Source: Pseudomonas sp. R76
GTDB taxonomy: Bacteria > Pseudomonadota > Gammaproteobacteria > Pseudomonadales > Pseudomonadaceae
DNA length: 64,000 nt
Assembly (NCBI RefSeq): GCF_009834565.1
Contig: NZ_CP019428.1
Location: forward strand, 1,488,001 to 1,552,000
Reading direction: 5' to 3'
The notes under the pieces: generated by a model
The model's input: the letters and a program-made list of their open reading frames with translations, nothing else
What the model was told of the DNA's origin: nothing
The model's database searches: none
Translations under genes and position numbers: made by a program
In this document: piece after piece, positions 19,057-28,017 of the stretch
Layout of the letters: the number at the start of each line of letters is the position of its first letter
Position numbering within the stretch: position 1 is the stretch's first letter

Positions 19057-20443
19057 CGTATTGGTAGTCGACGATGAGCCCAAGCTCTGCGACTTGCTGT
19101 CGTCGGCATTGAGCCAGAACGGCATCCAGGTATTCACCGCCAGCAACGGCCTGCACGCGCTCAAGGTGCTGGAACAGGAAGACATCGACCTGGTCATCAG
19201 TGACTGGCGCATGCCGGGCATGGACGGCCCGGCGTTGCTGGCCGAGATCAAGGTGCGGTTCCCGGAGTTGCCGGTGATCGTGATGACCGCCTACAGCACG
19301 GTGAAAAATGCCGTGCAGTCGATGCGCAATGGCGCCTATGACTACATCGCCAAGCCGTTCGACATCGACGAACTCGACATCACCGTGGCCAAGGCCCTGC
19401 AGTTTCGCGACATCATGCGCGACAACGCGCGGCTGCGTGCCGAGCTGGATCACCACGCACAGTTCGACAGCCTGGTCGGCGACAGCCCGGCGTTTCGCCA
19501 GGTGTTGCACGCGATTGACTCGGTGCGTGACAGCAGCGCCACCATCCTGCTGACCGGCGAAAGCGGCACCGGCAAGGAAATGGTCGCCCGCGCCATTCAC
19601 AAGCATGGCAGCCGTGCCGACAAGCCCTTCGTGGCGGTCAATTGCGCGGCCATCCCGGAAGGCTTGCTGGAAAGCGAGATGTTCGGCCACCGCAAAGGCG
19701 CGTTCACCGGCGCCGTGGCGGATCGGGTCGGGCGCTTTATGCAGGCCGACAAAGGCACGATGTTCCTCGATGAAGTGGGTGATATGCCGCTGGCGTTGCA
19801 GGCCAAGATTCTGCGCGCATTGCAGGAGCGGGTGATCGAGCCGGTGGGCGACCCCCGCGAGCGCAAGGTGGACGTGCGGGTCATCGCCGCCACCAACAAA
19901 AACCTGCTGGATGCGGTGGCCAATAAAGAGTTTCGCGAAGACCTGTATTACCGCCTCAATGTGTTCCCGATCCCGTTGCCGGCCTTGCGCGAACGCGCCG
20001 AAGACATTGTGCCCCTTGCCAGACACTTCGCCCAGACCCTGAGCGCCACCGCCGGCAAACGCATCACCGGTTTCAGCCCCGAGGCGTTGCAGGCCATGGC
20101 TGCCTACAACTGGCCGGGCAATATCCGTGAGCTGCAGAACTGTGTGGAGCGCGCGACCATCGTCGCGGCCAAACCGGTGATTGAAGACATCGACCTGCCG
20201 GCGTACCTGTTTGCGTCCCGGCCGGCCGAAGAGGGCGTTGCGGCGCTGCTGGGTGACAACCCAAGCGTGCCGGCGGACCTGGACGCGGCGCTGGCGGAAG
20301 TCGAGAAAACCTACATTCTGGCGGCGTTGAACGAGAGCAACGGCGTGCAGGCGGCAGCGGCGGCGAAGATCGGGATTTCCGAAAGGAGTTTTTGGTATCG
20401 GTTGAAGAAGCTGGGGATTCAAGTCGACAAGATCGTGCGCTGA
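19046..20443 (+). CDS. NtrC-family sigma-54 response regulator
   Basis: A 465-residue enhancer-binding protein: receiver domain 1-120 with phosphoacceptor Asp53 (VISDWRMPGMDG), AAA+ domain about 140-375 with Walker A GESGTGKE and the sigma-54 contact loop GAFTGA intact, and a Fis-type HTH at 425-465 (NGVQAAAAAKIGISERSFWY). ATG at 19046 is chosen over an upstream in-frame ATG because it begins directly at the receiver ([13 protein letters not shown]). It is cognate to the adjoining kinase and, given the sigma-54 promoter at 13117, probably activates its own operon through the palindrome at 13028. Confidence 0.9.
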   Translation: MTHNVLVVDDEPKLCDLLSSALSQNGIQVFTASNGLHALKVLEQEDIDLVISDWRMPGMDGPALLAEIKVRFPELPVIVMTAYSTVKNAVQSMRNGAYDYIAKPFDIDELDITVAKALQFRDIMRDNARLRAELDHHAQFDSLVGDSPAFRQVLHAIDSVRDSSATILLTGESGTGKEMVARAIHKHGSRADKPFVAVNCAAIPEGLLESEMFGHRKGAFTGAVADRVGRFMQADKGTMFLDEVGDMPLALQAKILRALQERVIEPVGDPRERKVDVRVIAATNKNLLDAVANKEFREDLYYRLNVFPIPLPALRERAEDIVPLARHFAQTLSATAGKRITGFSPEALQAMAAYNWPGNIRELQNCVERATIVAAKPVIEDIDLPAYLFASRPAEEGVAALLGDNPSVPADLDAALAEVEKTYILAALNESNGVQAAAAAKIGISERSFWYRLKKLGIQVDKIVR

Positions 20444-20470
20444 TCTATCAGGCTCACTGCTGAACCAAAT

Positions 20471-20557
20471 GTGGGAGCTGGCTTGCCTGCGATAGCGGTC
20501 TGTCTGTGCCAAATGAGTTGGCTGATACACCGCTATCGCAGGCAAGCCAGCTCCCAC
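20471..20557. repeat. REPIN-type inverted repeat, family A
   Basis: GTGGGAGCTGGCTTGCCTGC facing GCAGGCAAGCCAGCTCCCAC, followed by a run of six T. It lies between convergent genes and may act as the terminator of the six-gene operon. Confidence 0.9.
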
Positions 20558-20575
20558 ATTTTTTACCCCGGTGTG

Positions 20576-20914
20576 TCAGCTATGCAGGCGAACCCATACA
20601 CTCACCAGCACCGTCGCCGCCATCAACCACGCCACCGCCGCCACGGCGAGCGATGCCTCCAGGCGCATGCGGTCGACCATCACGTACAACGTCGCCAAAT
20701 ACACAAAATACGGAATGATCGACCACATCCCGAACAGGATCGTGGTCTTCAAATCGTCCACCGAACGGCCCTTGCCGACGATGTAGTGGGCAATCAGCGC
20801 AAAGGTCGGAAACAGCGGCACCAATCCTGCGATGTAATAGTTTTTGGTCTTGGCCAACGCCGCCAGGATCAACACCACTGCCGCGCCAATGGCGGCCTTC
20901 AAGAACAGATCCAT
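20576..20914 (-). CDS. glpM: GlpM-family membrane protein
   Basis: A 112-residue small inner-membrane protein with four hydrophobic segments (about 4-20, 27-45, 58-78, 88-108). It matches GlpM, described in P. aeruginosa as a membrane protein affecting alginate production. Its ATG at 20914 overlaps the stop of aauR by one base, so the two are probably co-transcribed here despite no evident functional link. The glp catabolic genes themselves lie 10 kb away. Confidence 0.8.
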   Translation of the reverse strand: MDLFLKAAIGAAVVLILAALAKTKNYYIAGLVPLFPTFALIAHYIVGKGRSVDDLKTTILFGMWSIIPYFVYLATLYVMVDRMRLEASLAVAAVAWLMAATVLVSVWVRLHS

Positions 20915-22263
20915 CAGTGGCTCAACCCGTATTTTTTGACCTTGTCGAACAGCGTGGTCTTGGCCATTCCCAGTTCCTGGCTGGCCTGGGTCAGGTTGCC
21001 GCCGCTGCGTTGCAGTGCGTCGTTGAGCAGGTTGCGCTCGAAGGCTTCCACCGCTTCGGTAAAGGCCAGGCCATGGTTGACGTTGCCGCTGCCGCTTTTC
21101 TTGAAGGCGGGCAGGCCCAAGGCAAAGCGTTCGGCGACGTTGCGCAGTTCACGCACGTTGCCGGGCCAGTCGTGGCTCATCAGGGTCGACACGGTCTGGT
21201 TGTCCAGCTCCGGCGCGGTGCGGTCGAAGCGTAGCGATGACTGCAGCAGGAAATGCTCGAACAACTGCAGGATGTCTTCGCGCCGTTCGCGCAGGGGCGG
21301 CAGCTCCAGGGTGACCACGTTGAGGCGGTAGTAAAGGTCGCTGCGAAATTGGCTGGCGCGGCTCAGTTCGTCGAGGTCGGACTTGGTGGCGGCAATCACC
21401 CGGCAATCCACCGCCACGCTCTGGTTCGAACCCAGGCGTTCCAGGGTGCGCTCCTGCAGCACCCGCAGCAATTTGATCTGCAGGTTGATCGGCATGCTTT
21501 CCACTTCATCGAGAAACAGCGTGCCTTCGTGGGCGTGCTCGATCTTGCCGATGCGGCGTTTGCCGGCGCCGGTAAACGCGTTGGCTTCGTGGCCGAAGAT
21601 CTCACTTTCAAACAGGTTTTCCGGCAGGCCGCCGCAGTTCAAGGCGACGAACTGATGGGAATGGCGACGGCTGAAATCATGCAGGCAACGCGCGACCAGT
21701 TCCTTGCCGGTGCCGGTCTCGCCTTCGATCAGCACGTTGGCCGAGGTGTCGGCGACGTTGGCGATCAATTCGCGCAGGTTCTGCATGGCCGGCGAGCGCC
21801 CGATGATGCGGCCTTCCAGGGAGTCGCGCTCGGCCAACTGGCGGCGCAGCGACCAGACTTCCCGCGCCAGCCCGCGTTGCTCCAGGGCGCGACGCGCGAC
21901 GTCGACCAGGCGCTCGGGGGAAAAGGGTTTTTCCATGAAATCGTAGGCGCCATTGCGCATGGCACCCACGGCCATCGAGATATCGCCATGCCCGGTAATC
22001 AGCACCACCGGCAGGCTTTTATCCAGCGCCTTGAGACGGGTCAACAGCTCCAGGCCATCGATGCCTGGCAGGCGGATATCGCTGATGACGATACCAGCGA
22101 AGTTCGCGCCGATGCGCTTGAGGGCTTCCTCGGCGCTGCCCACGCCCACGCTGTGAATGTCTTCCAGCGCCAGGGCTTGCTGGCAACCGAGCAGCACATG
22201 GGGGTCGTCTTCGACGATCAGGACGGTCAGGGCGTCTTTTGCGGCTGTAGTGTCTGTATTCAT
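20914..22263 (-). CDS. aauR: sigma-54 response regulator AauR
   Basis: A 449-residue NtrC/DctD-type regulator: receiver with Asp62 (VISDIRLPGIDG), AAA+ domain with Walker A EGETGTGKE, and a C-terminal Fis HTH (NLTQASQELGMAKTTLFDKV). The sigma-54 contact loop reads ANAFTGA rather than GAFTGA, keeping the AFTGA core. It is the activator of acidic amino acid (Glu/Asp/Gln) uptake with the kinase AauS. It overlaps aauS by 4 bases and sits downstream of it. Predicted targets are the two boxes at 27809-27853 upstream of aatJ. Confidence 0.9.
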   Translation of the reverse strand: MNTDTTAAKDALTVLIVEDDPHVLLGCQQALALEDIHSVGVGSAEEALKRIGANFAGIVISDIRLPGIDGLELLTRLKALDKSLPVVLITGHGDISMAVGAMRNGAYDFMEKPFSPERLVDVARRALEQRGLAREVWSLRRQLAERDSLEGRIIGRSPAMQNLRELIANVADTSANVLIEGETGTGKELVARCLHDFSRRHSHQFVALNCGGLPENLFESEIFGHEANAFTGAGKRRIGKIEHAHEGTLFLDEVESMPINLQIKLLRVLQERTLERLGSNQSVAVDCRVIAATKSDLDELSRASQFRSDLYYRLNVVTLELPPLRERREDILQLFEHFLLQSSLRFDRTAPELDNQTVSTLMSHDWPGNVRELRNVAERFALGLPAFKKSGSGNVNHGLAFTEAVEAFERNLLNDALQRSGGNLTQASQELGMAKTTLFDKVKKYGLSH

Positions 22264-24164
22264 GTCGACTCAGCTTTTTGAGTGCCCACCAACGGCAGGC
22301 ACAAGACAAAGGCCGTACCACCACTGGCCGGGTGTTCCACGGCGAGGTTGCCGCCGGTGGCCGCCGCGAGGCTGGCGGACAGGGTCAGGCCCAGGCCCAG
22401 GCCCTGTTCGCCGGGTTTGGTGGTGAAGAACGGCTCGAATAGGTGTTTACGGGTTTCGGGGTCGATGCCGTGGCCGTTATCGCGCACGTGCAGGCGGTAT
22501 TTGCCTTCGCTGTTGTGGCCGTCCAGCCACAGTTCGGGGGCCGGCTGCGCTTGCATGGCGTCGAGGGCGTTGCCGATCAGGTTGACCAGAATCTGCTCCA
22601 GGCGCGTTTGGTCGATCTGCAACTGAGCATTGGCGAAATTGCGGTGCACGGTCAACGGCAGGCCCTCGAGGCGCGCGCCAAGCACCTGGAACGCCGCGTC
22701 CACGGCTTTGCCGAGGTTGGCTTCGCCCTGGTCATCACCGCGCCGTGCAAAGGAGCGCAGGCTGGCGGTGATGCGGCCCATGCGGTCGATCAGTTCGTTG
22801 ATGGTCTTGAGGTTGGCGCTGGCGGTGTCGAGGGCGCCACGCTCGAGGAACCGCACGGTATTGCCCGACAGCGTGCGTAACGCTGCCAGCGGCTGGTTCA
22901 ACTCATGCGCGATGCTGGTGGACATCTGGCCGATGGCGGCGAGCTTGCCGGCCTGCACCAGTTCATCCTGGGCGCGGCGCAAGGTCTCTTCGGCCTGGCG
23001 CCGTTCGCGAATCTGGCCCTTGAGCCGTTCATTGCTGGCGCGCAGGTCGGCGGTGCGTTCGGCAATCCGACGTTCCAGCTGGCTGTTGGCTTCCTGCAAG
23101 GCTTCCCGCGCGGCGAGGCGGGTGGCGATAACCTTGCGCCGCTCGTTCCAGGCGATCAGCAAAAACGCGACCAGGCCGAACGCGACGGCCACCAGAATGC
23201 CCTGGTTGATTGCTGCGCGGCGCAGGTCGTTGAGCGGGGTGAGCAGGGTGAAATTCCACGGTGTGTCGTTGAGCGGGCGGGTTTGGGCGAGGTAGCTGAC
23301 TTCGTGCTCGTCGTTGACCACTTCGCTGTTGGCCGGGAAGGTCAGTTTTTCAGTGCCTTCGTTCAGGCGCTCGCGGGCCAGGGGCTCCAGCTCGTTCAGC
23401 GTTGCCCAGTAATATTGCAGGCTGTGGGCCAGGCGTTCCTTGGTGTCATCGCTCAGCGGGCGCACGGCTTTGAGACGGCGGGCCGGGTCGCTGGAGAGGA
23501 TGATGATGCCGTTTTCGTCGCTCACAAACGCTTCGAGGCGCGCACGCTGCCAGCGTTCTTCAAGGGCTTCGAGGCGCACTTTAACCACCGCGACGCCAAT
23601 GATTTTGCCGTGCTCTTCCAGGCCATGGGCCAGGTAGTAGCCGGGTTCGCCGTTGGTGCTGCCGATGCCATAGAAGCGGCCCGGCTGGCCGCGCACGGCA
23701 TTCTGGAAATAGGCACGGAAGGACAGGTCTTCACCCTGGTAACTGTCGGCATCGCGCCAGTTACTGGTGGCCAGCACGCGGCCGGTGGTGTCCATCACGT
23801 AGATGGCCCGACTGCGACTGCGTCGGTTCAGGCCTTCGAGGTAATCATTGACCGTCTGCCGGGTTTGCTGGTTGGGGTCGGCCAGCAGCGCGGACACGCT
23901 GGACTCCAGTTCCAGCAGGCTGGGCAGGTAGGTGTATTTGCTCAGTTCGCTTTCGACGGTGCGCGCATGCAGCTCCAACTGGCGTTCGCCGTTGTCGCTG
24001 AGGGTGCGGATGCCATAGTACTCACTGACCCAGAAGCCGATATAGCCCAAGCCGATCATCAGGGCGATGATCAACGGCGGCAGGAACAGTTGGCGGATCA
24101 GGCGTGGTTTCACGGCAAGTGATGGCGGTGCGGCGCGAAATTGGTTGGGGTCGCATTTCATCAC
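22260..24164 (-). CDS. aauS: sensor histidine kinase AauS
   Basis: A 634-residue DctB-like kinase. TM1 at about 24-46, periplasmic double-Cache sensor about 50-320, TM2 at about 325-345, a coiled coil (350-405), HisKA with His in TSIAHELNQPLAAL, and HATPase_c with NLIGNALDAMQ, DNGHGID and GLGLGLTLS. The family senses acidic amino acids in the periplasm. The gene lies downstream of aatP, separated by a REPIN, and reads into aauR with a 4-base ATGA overlap, so sensor, regulator and transporter are one locus. Confidence 0.9.
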   Translation of the reverse strand: MMKCDPNQFRAAPPSLAVKPRLIRQLFLPPLIIALMIGLGYIGFWVSEYYGIRTLSDNGERQLELHARTVESELSKYTYLPSLLELESSVSALLADPNQQTRQTVNDYLEGLNRRSRSRAIYVMDTTGRVLATSNWRDADSYQGEDLSFRAYFQNAVRGQPGRFYGIGSTNGEPGYYLAHGLEEHGKIIGVAVVKVRLEALEERWQRARLEAFVSDENGIIILSSDPARRLKAVRPLSDDTKERLAHSLQYYWATLNELEPLARERLNEGTEKLTFPANSEVVNDEHEVSYLAQTRPLNDTPWNFTLLTPLNDLRRAAINQGILVAVAFGLVAFLLIAWNERRKVIATRLAAREALQEANSQLERRIAERTADLRASNERLKGQIRERRQAEETLRRAQDELVQAGKLAAIGQMSTSIAHELNQPLAALRTLSGNTVRFLERGALDTASANLKTINELIDRMGRITASLRSFARRGDDQGEANLGKAVDAAFQVLGARLEGLPLTVHRNFANAQLQIDQTRLEQILVNLIGNALDAMQAQPAPELWLDGHNSEGKYRLHVRDNGHGIDPETRKHLFEPFFTTKPGEQGLGLGLTLSASLAAATGGNLAVEHPASGGTAFVLCLPLVGTQKAEST

Positions 24165-24209
24165 AGATGCCTTGGGTCAACCAGAGCTTGCCGGCCTGCT
24201 CGGTCCAAT

Positions 24210-24296
24210 GTGGGAGCGGGCTTGCTCGCGAATGCGGTGGGTCAATGAAAAATGTACCGATTGACACGACGCCTTCGCGAGCAAGCCCGCTCCCAC
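24210..24296. repeat. REPIN-type inverted repeat, family A
   Basis: GTGGGAGCGGGCTTGCTCGC facing GCGAGCAAGCCCGCTCCCAC between aatP and aauS. It could reduce read-through from the highly expressed transporter genes into the regulators. Confidence 0.9.
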
Positions 24297-24332
24297 ATGG
24301 GCCCGGTTTCTGCAGTGGAAGCTGTGTAGGGC

Positions 24333-25067
24333 TTAGTGCTGCAGGATTTTCTCAAGGAAGTGCTGCGCGCGTTCGGAGCGGGCGCTGATGTCGCCGAAGA
24401 ACTCCTCTTTCGGGCAGTCTTCGATGATCTTGCCGGCGTCCATGAAGATCACGCGGTCGGCCACTTTGCGGGCAAAGCCCATTTCGTGGGTCACGCACAT
24501 CATGGTCATGCCTTCGTGGGCCAGTTGCACCATCACGTCGAGCACTTCGTTGACCATTTCCGGGTCGAGGGCGGAGGTCGGTTCGTCGAACAGCATGACG
24601 ATCGGGTCCATGGCCAGGGCGCGGGCAATCGCCACACGTTGTTGCTGGCCACCGGACAGCTGGCCCGGATGCTTGTGGGCGTGCGCCGACAGGCCTACGC
24701 GCTCAAGCAGTTGCAGGCCTTTTTTGGTGGCTTCTTCCTTGCTGCGGCCGAGCACCTTGATCTGCGCGATGGTCAGGTTTTCGGTGATGGTCAGGTGCGG
24801 GAACAGTTCGAAATGCTGGAACACCATGCCCACGCGCGAACGCAGTTTCGGCAGGTTGGTCTTCGGGTCGGCGATGGAGGTGCCGTCGACCACGATGTCG
24901 CCTTTCTGGAACGGTTCCAGTGCGTTGACGCACTTGATCAGGGTGGATTTACCCGAGCCGGACGGCCCGCACACCACGATCACTTCGCCTTTTTTAACCT
25001 CGGTGCTGCAATCGGTCAGCACCTGGAAGTCGCCATACCACTTGTTGATGTTCTTGATAGAGATCAT
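24333..25067 (-). CDS. aatP: glutamate/aspartate ABC transporter ATPase
   Basis: A 244-residue polar amino acid ABC ATPase. Walker [11 protein letters not shown]-loop, signature [19 protein letters not shown] and Walker [15 protein letters not shown] are intact. It supplies ATP hydrolysis to the AatQM permease. It is the last transporter gene, overlapping aatM by 4 bases. Confidence 0.93.
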   Translation of the reverse strand: MISIKNINKWYGDFQVLTDCSTEVKKGEVIVVCGPSGSGKSTLIKCVNALEPFQKGDIVVDGTSIADPKTNLPKLRSRVGMVFQHFELFPHLTITENLTIAQIKVLGRSKEEATKKGLQLLERVGLSAHAHKHPGQLSGGQQQRVAIARALAMDPIVMLFDEPTSALDPEMVNEVLDVMVQLAHEGMTMMCVTHEMGFARKVADRVIFMDAGKIIEDCPKEEFFGDISARSERAQHFLEKILQH

Positions 25068-25735
25068 ACGGCAAACCTTTTTTGCAGATGCTTGACCAGC
25101 AGCGAGGCGGAAAAGCTGATGATGAAGTAGACGACACCGGCGAAGATCAGGAACTCATTGGAGCGGCCAATGATGTCGCCGTTGGAGCGGGCGGAGTTGA
25201 GGAAGTCCACCAGGCCCACGGTGTAGACCAGCGAGGTGTCCTGGAACAGGATGATCGACTGTTGCAGCAGCAACGGGGTCATCTTGCGGAACGCCTGGGG
25301 CAGGATGATCAGACGCATGGTCTGGCCATAGGTCATGCCCATCGCTTGGGCGGCGCCCATCTGGCCCTTGGGAATCGACTGCACGCCGGCCCGCACGATT
25401 TCACAGAAGTACGCGGCTTCGAACATCATGAAGGCCACGACGCAGGAGGTGAACGCGCCGATCGGCGTGTCTTCACCGGTGATCCAGCGCAGCACGAACG
25501 GCACCGCCAGGTAGAACCAGGTGATCACCAGCAGCAGTGGGATCGAGCGGAAGTAGTTCACATAAGCGCCGGCCAGGCGCGACAGCAGTTTGTTGGACGA
25601 CAGGCGCATCAGCGCCAGGACCGTACCCAACGCGATGCCGCCGATCACGCCCATGACCATCAACTGCAAGGTCATGACCATGCCGTTCCACAGGCCAGGG
25701 ATGGCGGGGATGATGCCGCTGAAATCGAAGTCCAT
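25064..25735 (-). CDS. aatM: glutamate/aspartate ABC transporter permease
   Basis: A 223-residue inner-membrane permease of the HisM/GltK type with about five membrane helices. The cytoplasmic EAA loop, where the ATPase docks, reads [20 protein letters not shown]. It shares its boundary base with aatQ (stop/start overlap at 25735) and overlaps aatP, so stoichiometric translation is likely. Confidence 0.92.
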   Translation of the reverse strand: MDFDFSGIIPAIPGLWNGMVMTLQLMVMGVIGGIALGTVLALMRLSSNKLLSRLAGAYVNYFRSIPLLLVITWFYLAVPFVLRWITGEDTPIGAFTSCVVAFMMFEAAYFCEIVRAGVQSIPKGQMGAAQAMGMTYGQTMRLIILPQAFRKMTPLLLQQSIILFQDTSLVYTVGLVDFLNSARSNGDIIGRSNEFLIFAGVVYFIISFSASLLVKHLQKRFAV

Positions 25736-26481
25736 TATTTACCCCCCACGGAGATCAGGCCGGGCACCGCGACTTTCTTCTCGACCAGGCGCATCAGCAA
25801 CATCAGGCTCATGTTCAGGGTGAAGTAGATCAGCGTGGCCAGGGTGAAGGCTTCAAACAGGTTGGCCGAGAACTCGGCGGTCTGTTTGGTTTGCGCCAGC
25901 AGTTCCATCAGGCCGATCAAGGACGCCACGGAGGAGTTCTTGAACACGTTGAGGAATTCCGAGGTAAGCGGCGGAATGATGATGCGGTAGGCCTGGGGCA
26001 GCAGCACGTTCCAGTAGATCTGCGGCAGCTTGAAGCCCATGGCACGCGCAGCGGCTTCCTGGCCACGCGGCAGCGCCTGGATGCCGGTGCGCACTTGTTC
26101 GCACACACGGGCGGCGGTGAACAGGCCCAGGCACACGACAACGCTCAGGTAGGCCGAGGTGGTCGGGTTGAGGTCCTGTTTGTACCAGTCCTGCAGGTTT
26201 TGCGGCAGCAGGTCGGGTATCAGGAAATACCAGATGAACAGCTGAACCAGCAGCGGCACGTTACGAAACAGTTCCACGTAGCAGGTCGCGATGCCCGATA
26301 CGATGCGGTTTGGCACGGTACGCATGACCCCCAGAATGGAGCCAAGCAACAAGGCGATAATCCATGCCACGACAGCGATGGCGATGGTCCAGCCCAAACC
26401 GGCGATGTACCAGTCGAGATAAGTCTCGCTGCCAACGCCGGTGGACTTGAAGAACACGCCCCAGTCCCAGTTGTAATTCAT
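25735..26481 (-). CDS. aatQ: glutamate/aspartate ABC transporter permease
   Basis: A 248-residue GltJ-like permease. The start at 26481 (MNYNWDWGVFFKSTG) is preceded by GGGGAG and matches the family N-terminus; an in-frame ATG 11 codons upstream would add unrelated residues. The EAA loop is GQEAAARAMGFKLPQIYWNV. It forms the membrane channel with AatM. It is separated from aatJ by 194 bases in which I see no clear terminator. Confidence 0.92.
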   Translation of the reverse strand: MNYNWDWGVFFKSTGVGSETYLDWYIAGLGWTIAIAVVAWIIALLLGSILGVMRTVPNRIVSGIATCYVELFRNVPLLVQLFIWYFLIPDLLPQNLQDWYKQDLNPTTSAYLSVVVCLGLFTAARVCEQVRTGIQALPRGQEAAARAMGFKLPQIYWNVLLPQAYRIIIPPLTSEFLNVFKNSSVASLIGLMELLAQTKQTAEFSANLFEAFTLATLIYFTLNMSLMLLMRLVEKKVAVPGLISVGGK

Positions 26482-26675
26482 TAGGGTCTCCCCTCGAGAT
26501 CGATCGATGTACAAGCACCCGCTTGGGGAAGATCCTTTCCCGCCTGACGTTGAACGCCAGGCACACGCGATCGGCTCGAAAACCGCCAGGTCGAGTGTTC
26601 CAAATTAAAGCCCGCAGGTAGTAACAGACGCCTGAGGGAACGTTGGCCCCCTCAGGACATAAGCTTAGTCAGGTA

Positions 26676-27602
26676 TCAGATTTTTACGTCAGGCGCTGGC
26701 TTGTCGCTTGGGTTAGCGATCAGCTCCTTAACCTTGTCGCTCATCGGGAAGTTCAGGTTCAGGCCTTTTGGTGGGATCGGGCTCTCGAACCACTTGCTGT
26801 AGATCTTGTTGATTTCGCCGGATTTGTACAGGGCAACGATGGCGTCATCCACCGCTTTCTTGAAGGCTGGGTCGTCTTTACGCACCATGCACGCATAGGC
26901 TTCAAAGGACTGCGGAGTGCCGGTGATGACCCAGTCGTCCGGCTTCTTGGCCTTGGCTTCTTCGCCGGCCAGCAGGGCGTCGTCCATCATGAAGGCAACG
27001 GCGCGGCCGCTTTCCAGCATCTGGAAGGATTCGCCGTGGTCTTTGGCGGAGATGACGTTCATGCCCATCTGCTTGTCGGCGTTCATCGCCTTGATGATGC
27101 GCTCGGACGTGGTGCCGGCGGTGGTCACCACGTTTTTGCCTTTCAGGTCGGCAAAGTCAGCGTAGGACGGCTTGCCATCCTTGTCTTTCTTGACCAGCAG
27201 ACGGGTGCCGATTTCGAAGATGTTGACGGTGAAATCAACTTGCTGGGCGCGCTCGGCGTTGTTGGTGGTCGAACCGCACTCCAGGTCCGCAGTGCCGTTC
27301 TGGATCAGCGGGATACGGGTTTGCGAGGTAACCAGGTTGTACTTGGTTTTCAGGTCGGGTTTGTTCAGGTCTTTTTTCAGGGCTTCAACAACAGCCAACT
27401 GAACGTCGTGGGAGTAGCCCACGGGTTTGCCCGAGCCATCCGCGATGTAGGAAAACGGAATGGAGCTGTCGCGGTGAGCGAGAGTGATGGTGCCGGAGTC
27501 GTTGATTTTCTTCAGTGTGCCGGTGAGTTCGGCGGCGAAAACTGGAGTGCTGATCAGAGCAGCAGCGATAGCTGCGCCCAGGATATGGGGAACGATGCGC
27601 AT
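26676..27602 (-). CDS. aatJ: periplasmic glutamate/aspartate-binding protein
   Basis: A 308-residue solute-binding protein with a Sec signal peptide (MRIVPHILGAAIAAALISTP, cleavage after VFA-A). The mature protein starts ELTGTLKKINDSGTITLAHR, the standard GltI-type opening. It captures acidic amino acids for AatQMP. The start at 27602 is preferred over an in-frame ATG at 27674, which would place 24 charged residues before the signal peptide. First gene of the transporter unit, behind a sigma-54 promoter. Confidence 0.93.
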   Translation of the reverse strand: MRIVPHILGAAIAAALISTPVFAAELTGTLKKINDSGTITLAHRDSSIPFSYIADGSGKPVGYSHDVQLAVVEALKKDLNKPDLKTKYNLVTSQTRIPLIQNGTADLECGSTTNNAERAQQVDFTVNIFEIGTRLLVKKDKDGKPSYADFADLKGKNVVTTAGTTSERIIKAMNADKQMGMNVISAKDHGESFQMLESGRAVAFMMDDALLAGEEAKAKKPDDWVITGTPQSFEAYACMVRKDDPAFKKAVDDAIVALYKSGEINKIYSKWFESPIPPKGLNLNFPMSDKVKELIANPSDKPAPDVKI

Positions 27603-27716
27603 CAATACTTCCTCGACATTTGTTTTTTTTATGAAGCCGGCTAGACGGCTCTCTTTTGTACAGCGAATGCCCATGACGGCTCCTGAAGCGTCGCAGGCAA
27701 TCGTCAGGGAGTGTAG

Positions 27717-27732
27717 AGCATGAGTCGTGCCA
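27717..27732 (-). promoter_or_regulatory. sigma-54 promoter of aatJQMP
   Basis: Read on the minus strand: TGGCACGACTCATGCT, with GG and GC spaced by 10 bases and a perfect TGGCACG -24 element. The start of transcription is expected near 27705, about 100 bases before the aatJ start codon. Confidence 0.8.
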
Positions 27733-27808
27733 TACCTGAAATAAATGGATATATGGCTGATTTATAAGGATATTAAGTTTATGTTGCGGGGAATTTGTAA
27801 CGGTGGGA

Positions 27809-27853
27809 TCCGGCAAACCGAATGGTCCGGGTTATGTCGTTCGGAAAACCGAA
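27809..27853. promoter_or_regulatory. two AauR-type upstream activator boxes
   Basis: TTCGGAAAACCGAA at 27840-27853 fits the palindrome TTCGG-N4-CCGAA known for AauR binding. TCCGGCAAACCGAA at 27809-27822 differs by one base. Box centres are 30 bases apart and lie about 110 and 140 bases upstream of the predicted aatJ transcription start. Confidence 0.75.
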
Positions 27854-27870
27854 TACTCTGTGATGTGATT

Positions 27871-27985
27871 GATCGTTCCCACGCTCCGCGTGGGAATGCC
27901 GCCCTGGACGCTTTGCGTCCTGCCCTTAAAGGCGTGACGCGGAGCGTCACTGGATGCATTCCCACGCGGAGCGTGGGGAACGATC
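27871..27985. repeat. extragenic palindromic element, family B (full)
   Basis: GATCGTTCCCACGCTCCGCG at the left and CGCGGAGCGTGGGGAACGATC-type right arm, with inner GACGCGGAGCGTC pairing. It fills the space between the aatJ control region and the TonB receptor gene. Confidence 0.85.
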
Positions 27986-28017
27986 AATGTGGGCGCAGGC
28001 AAGTCAGCTCCCACCAA

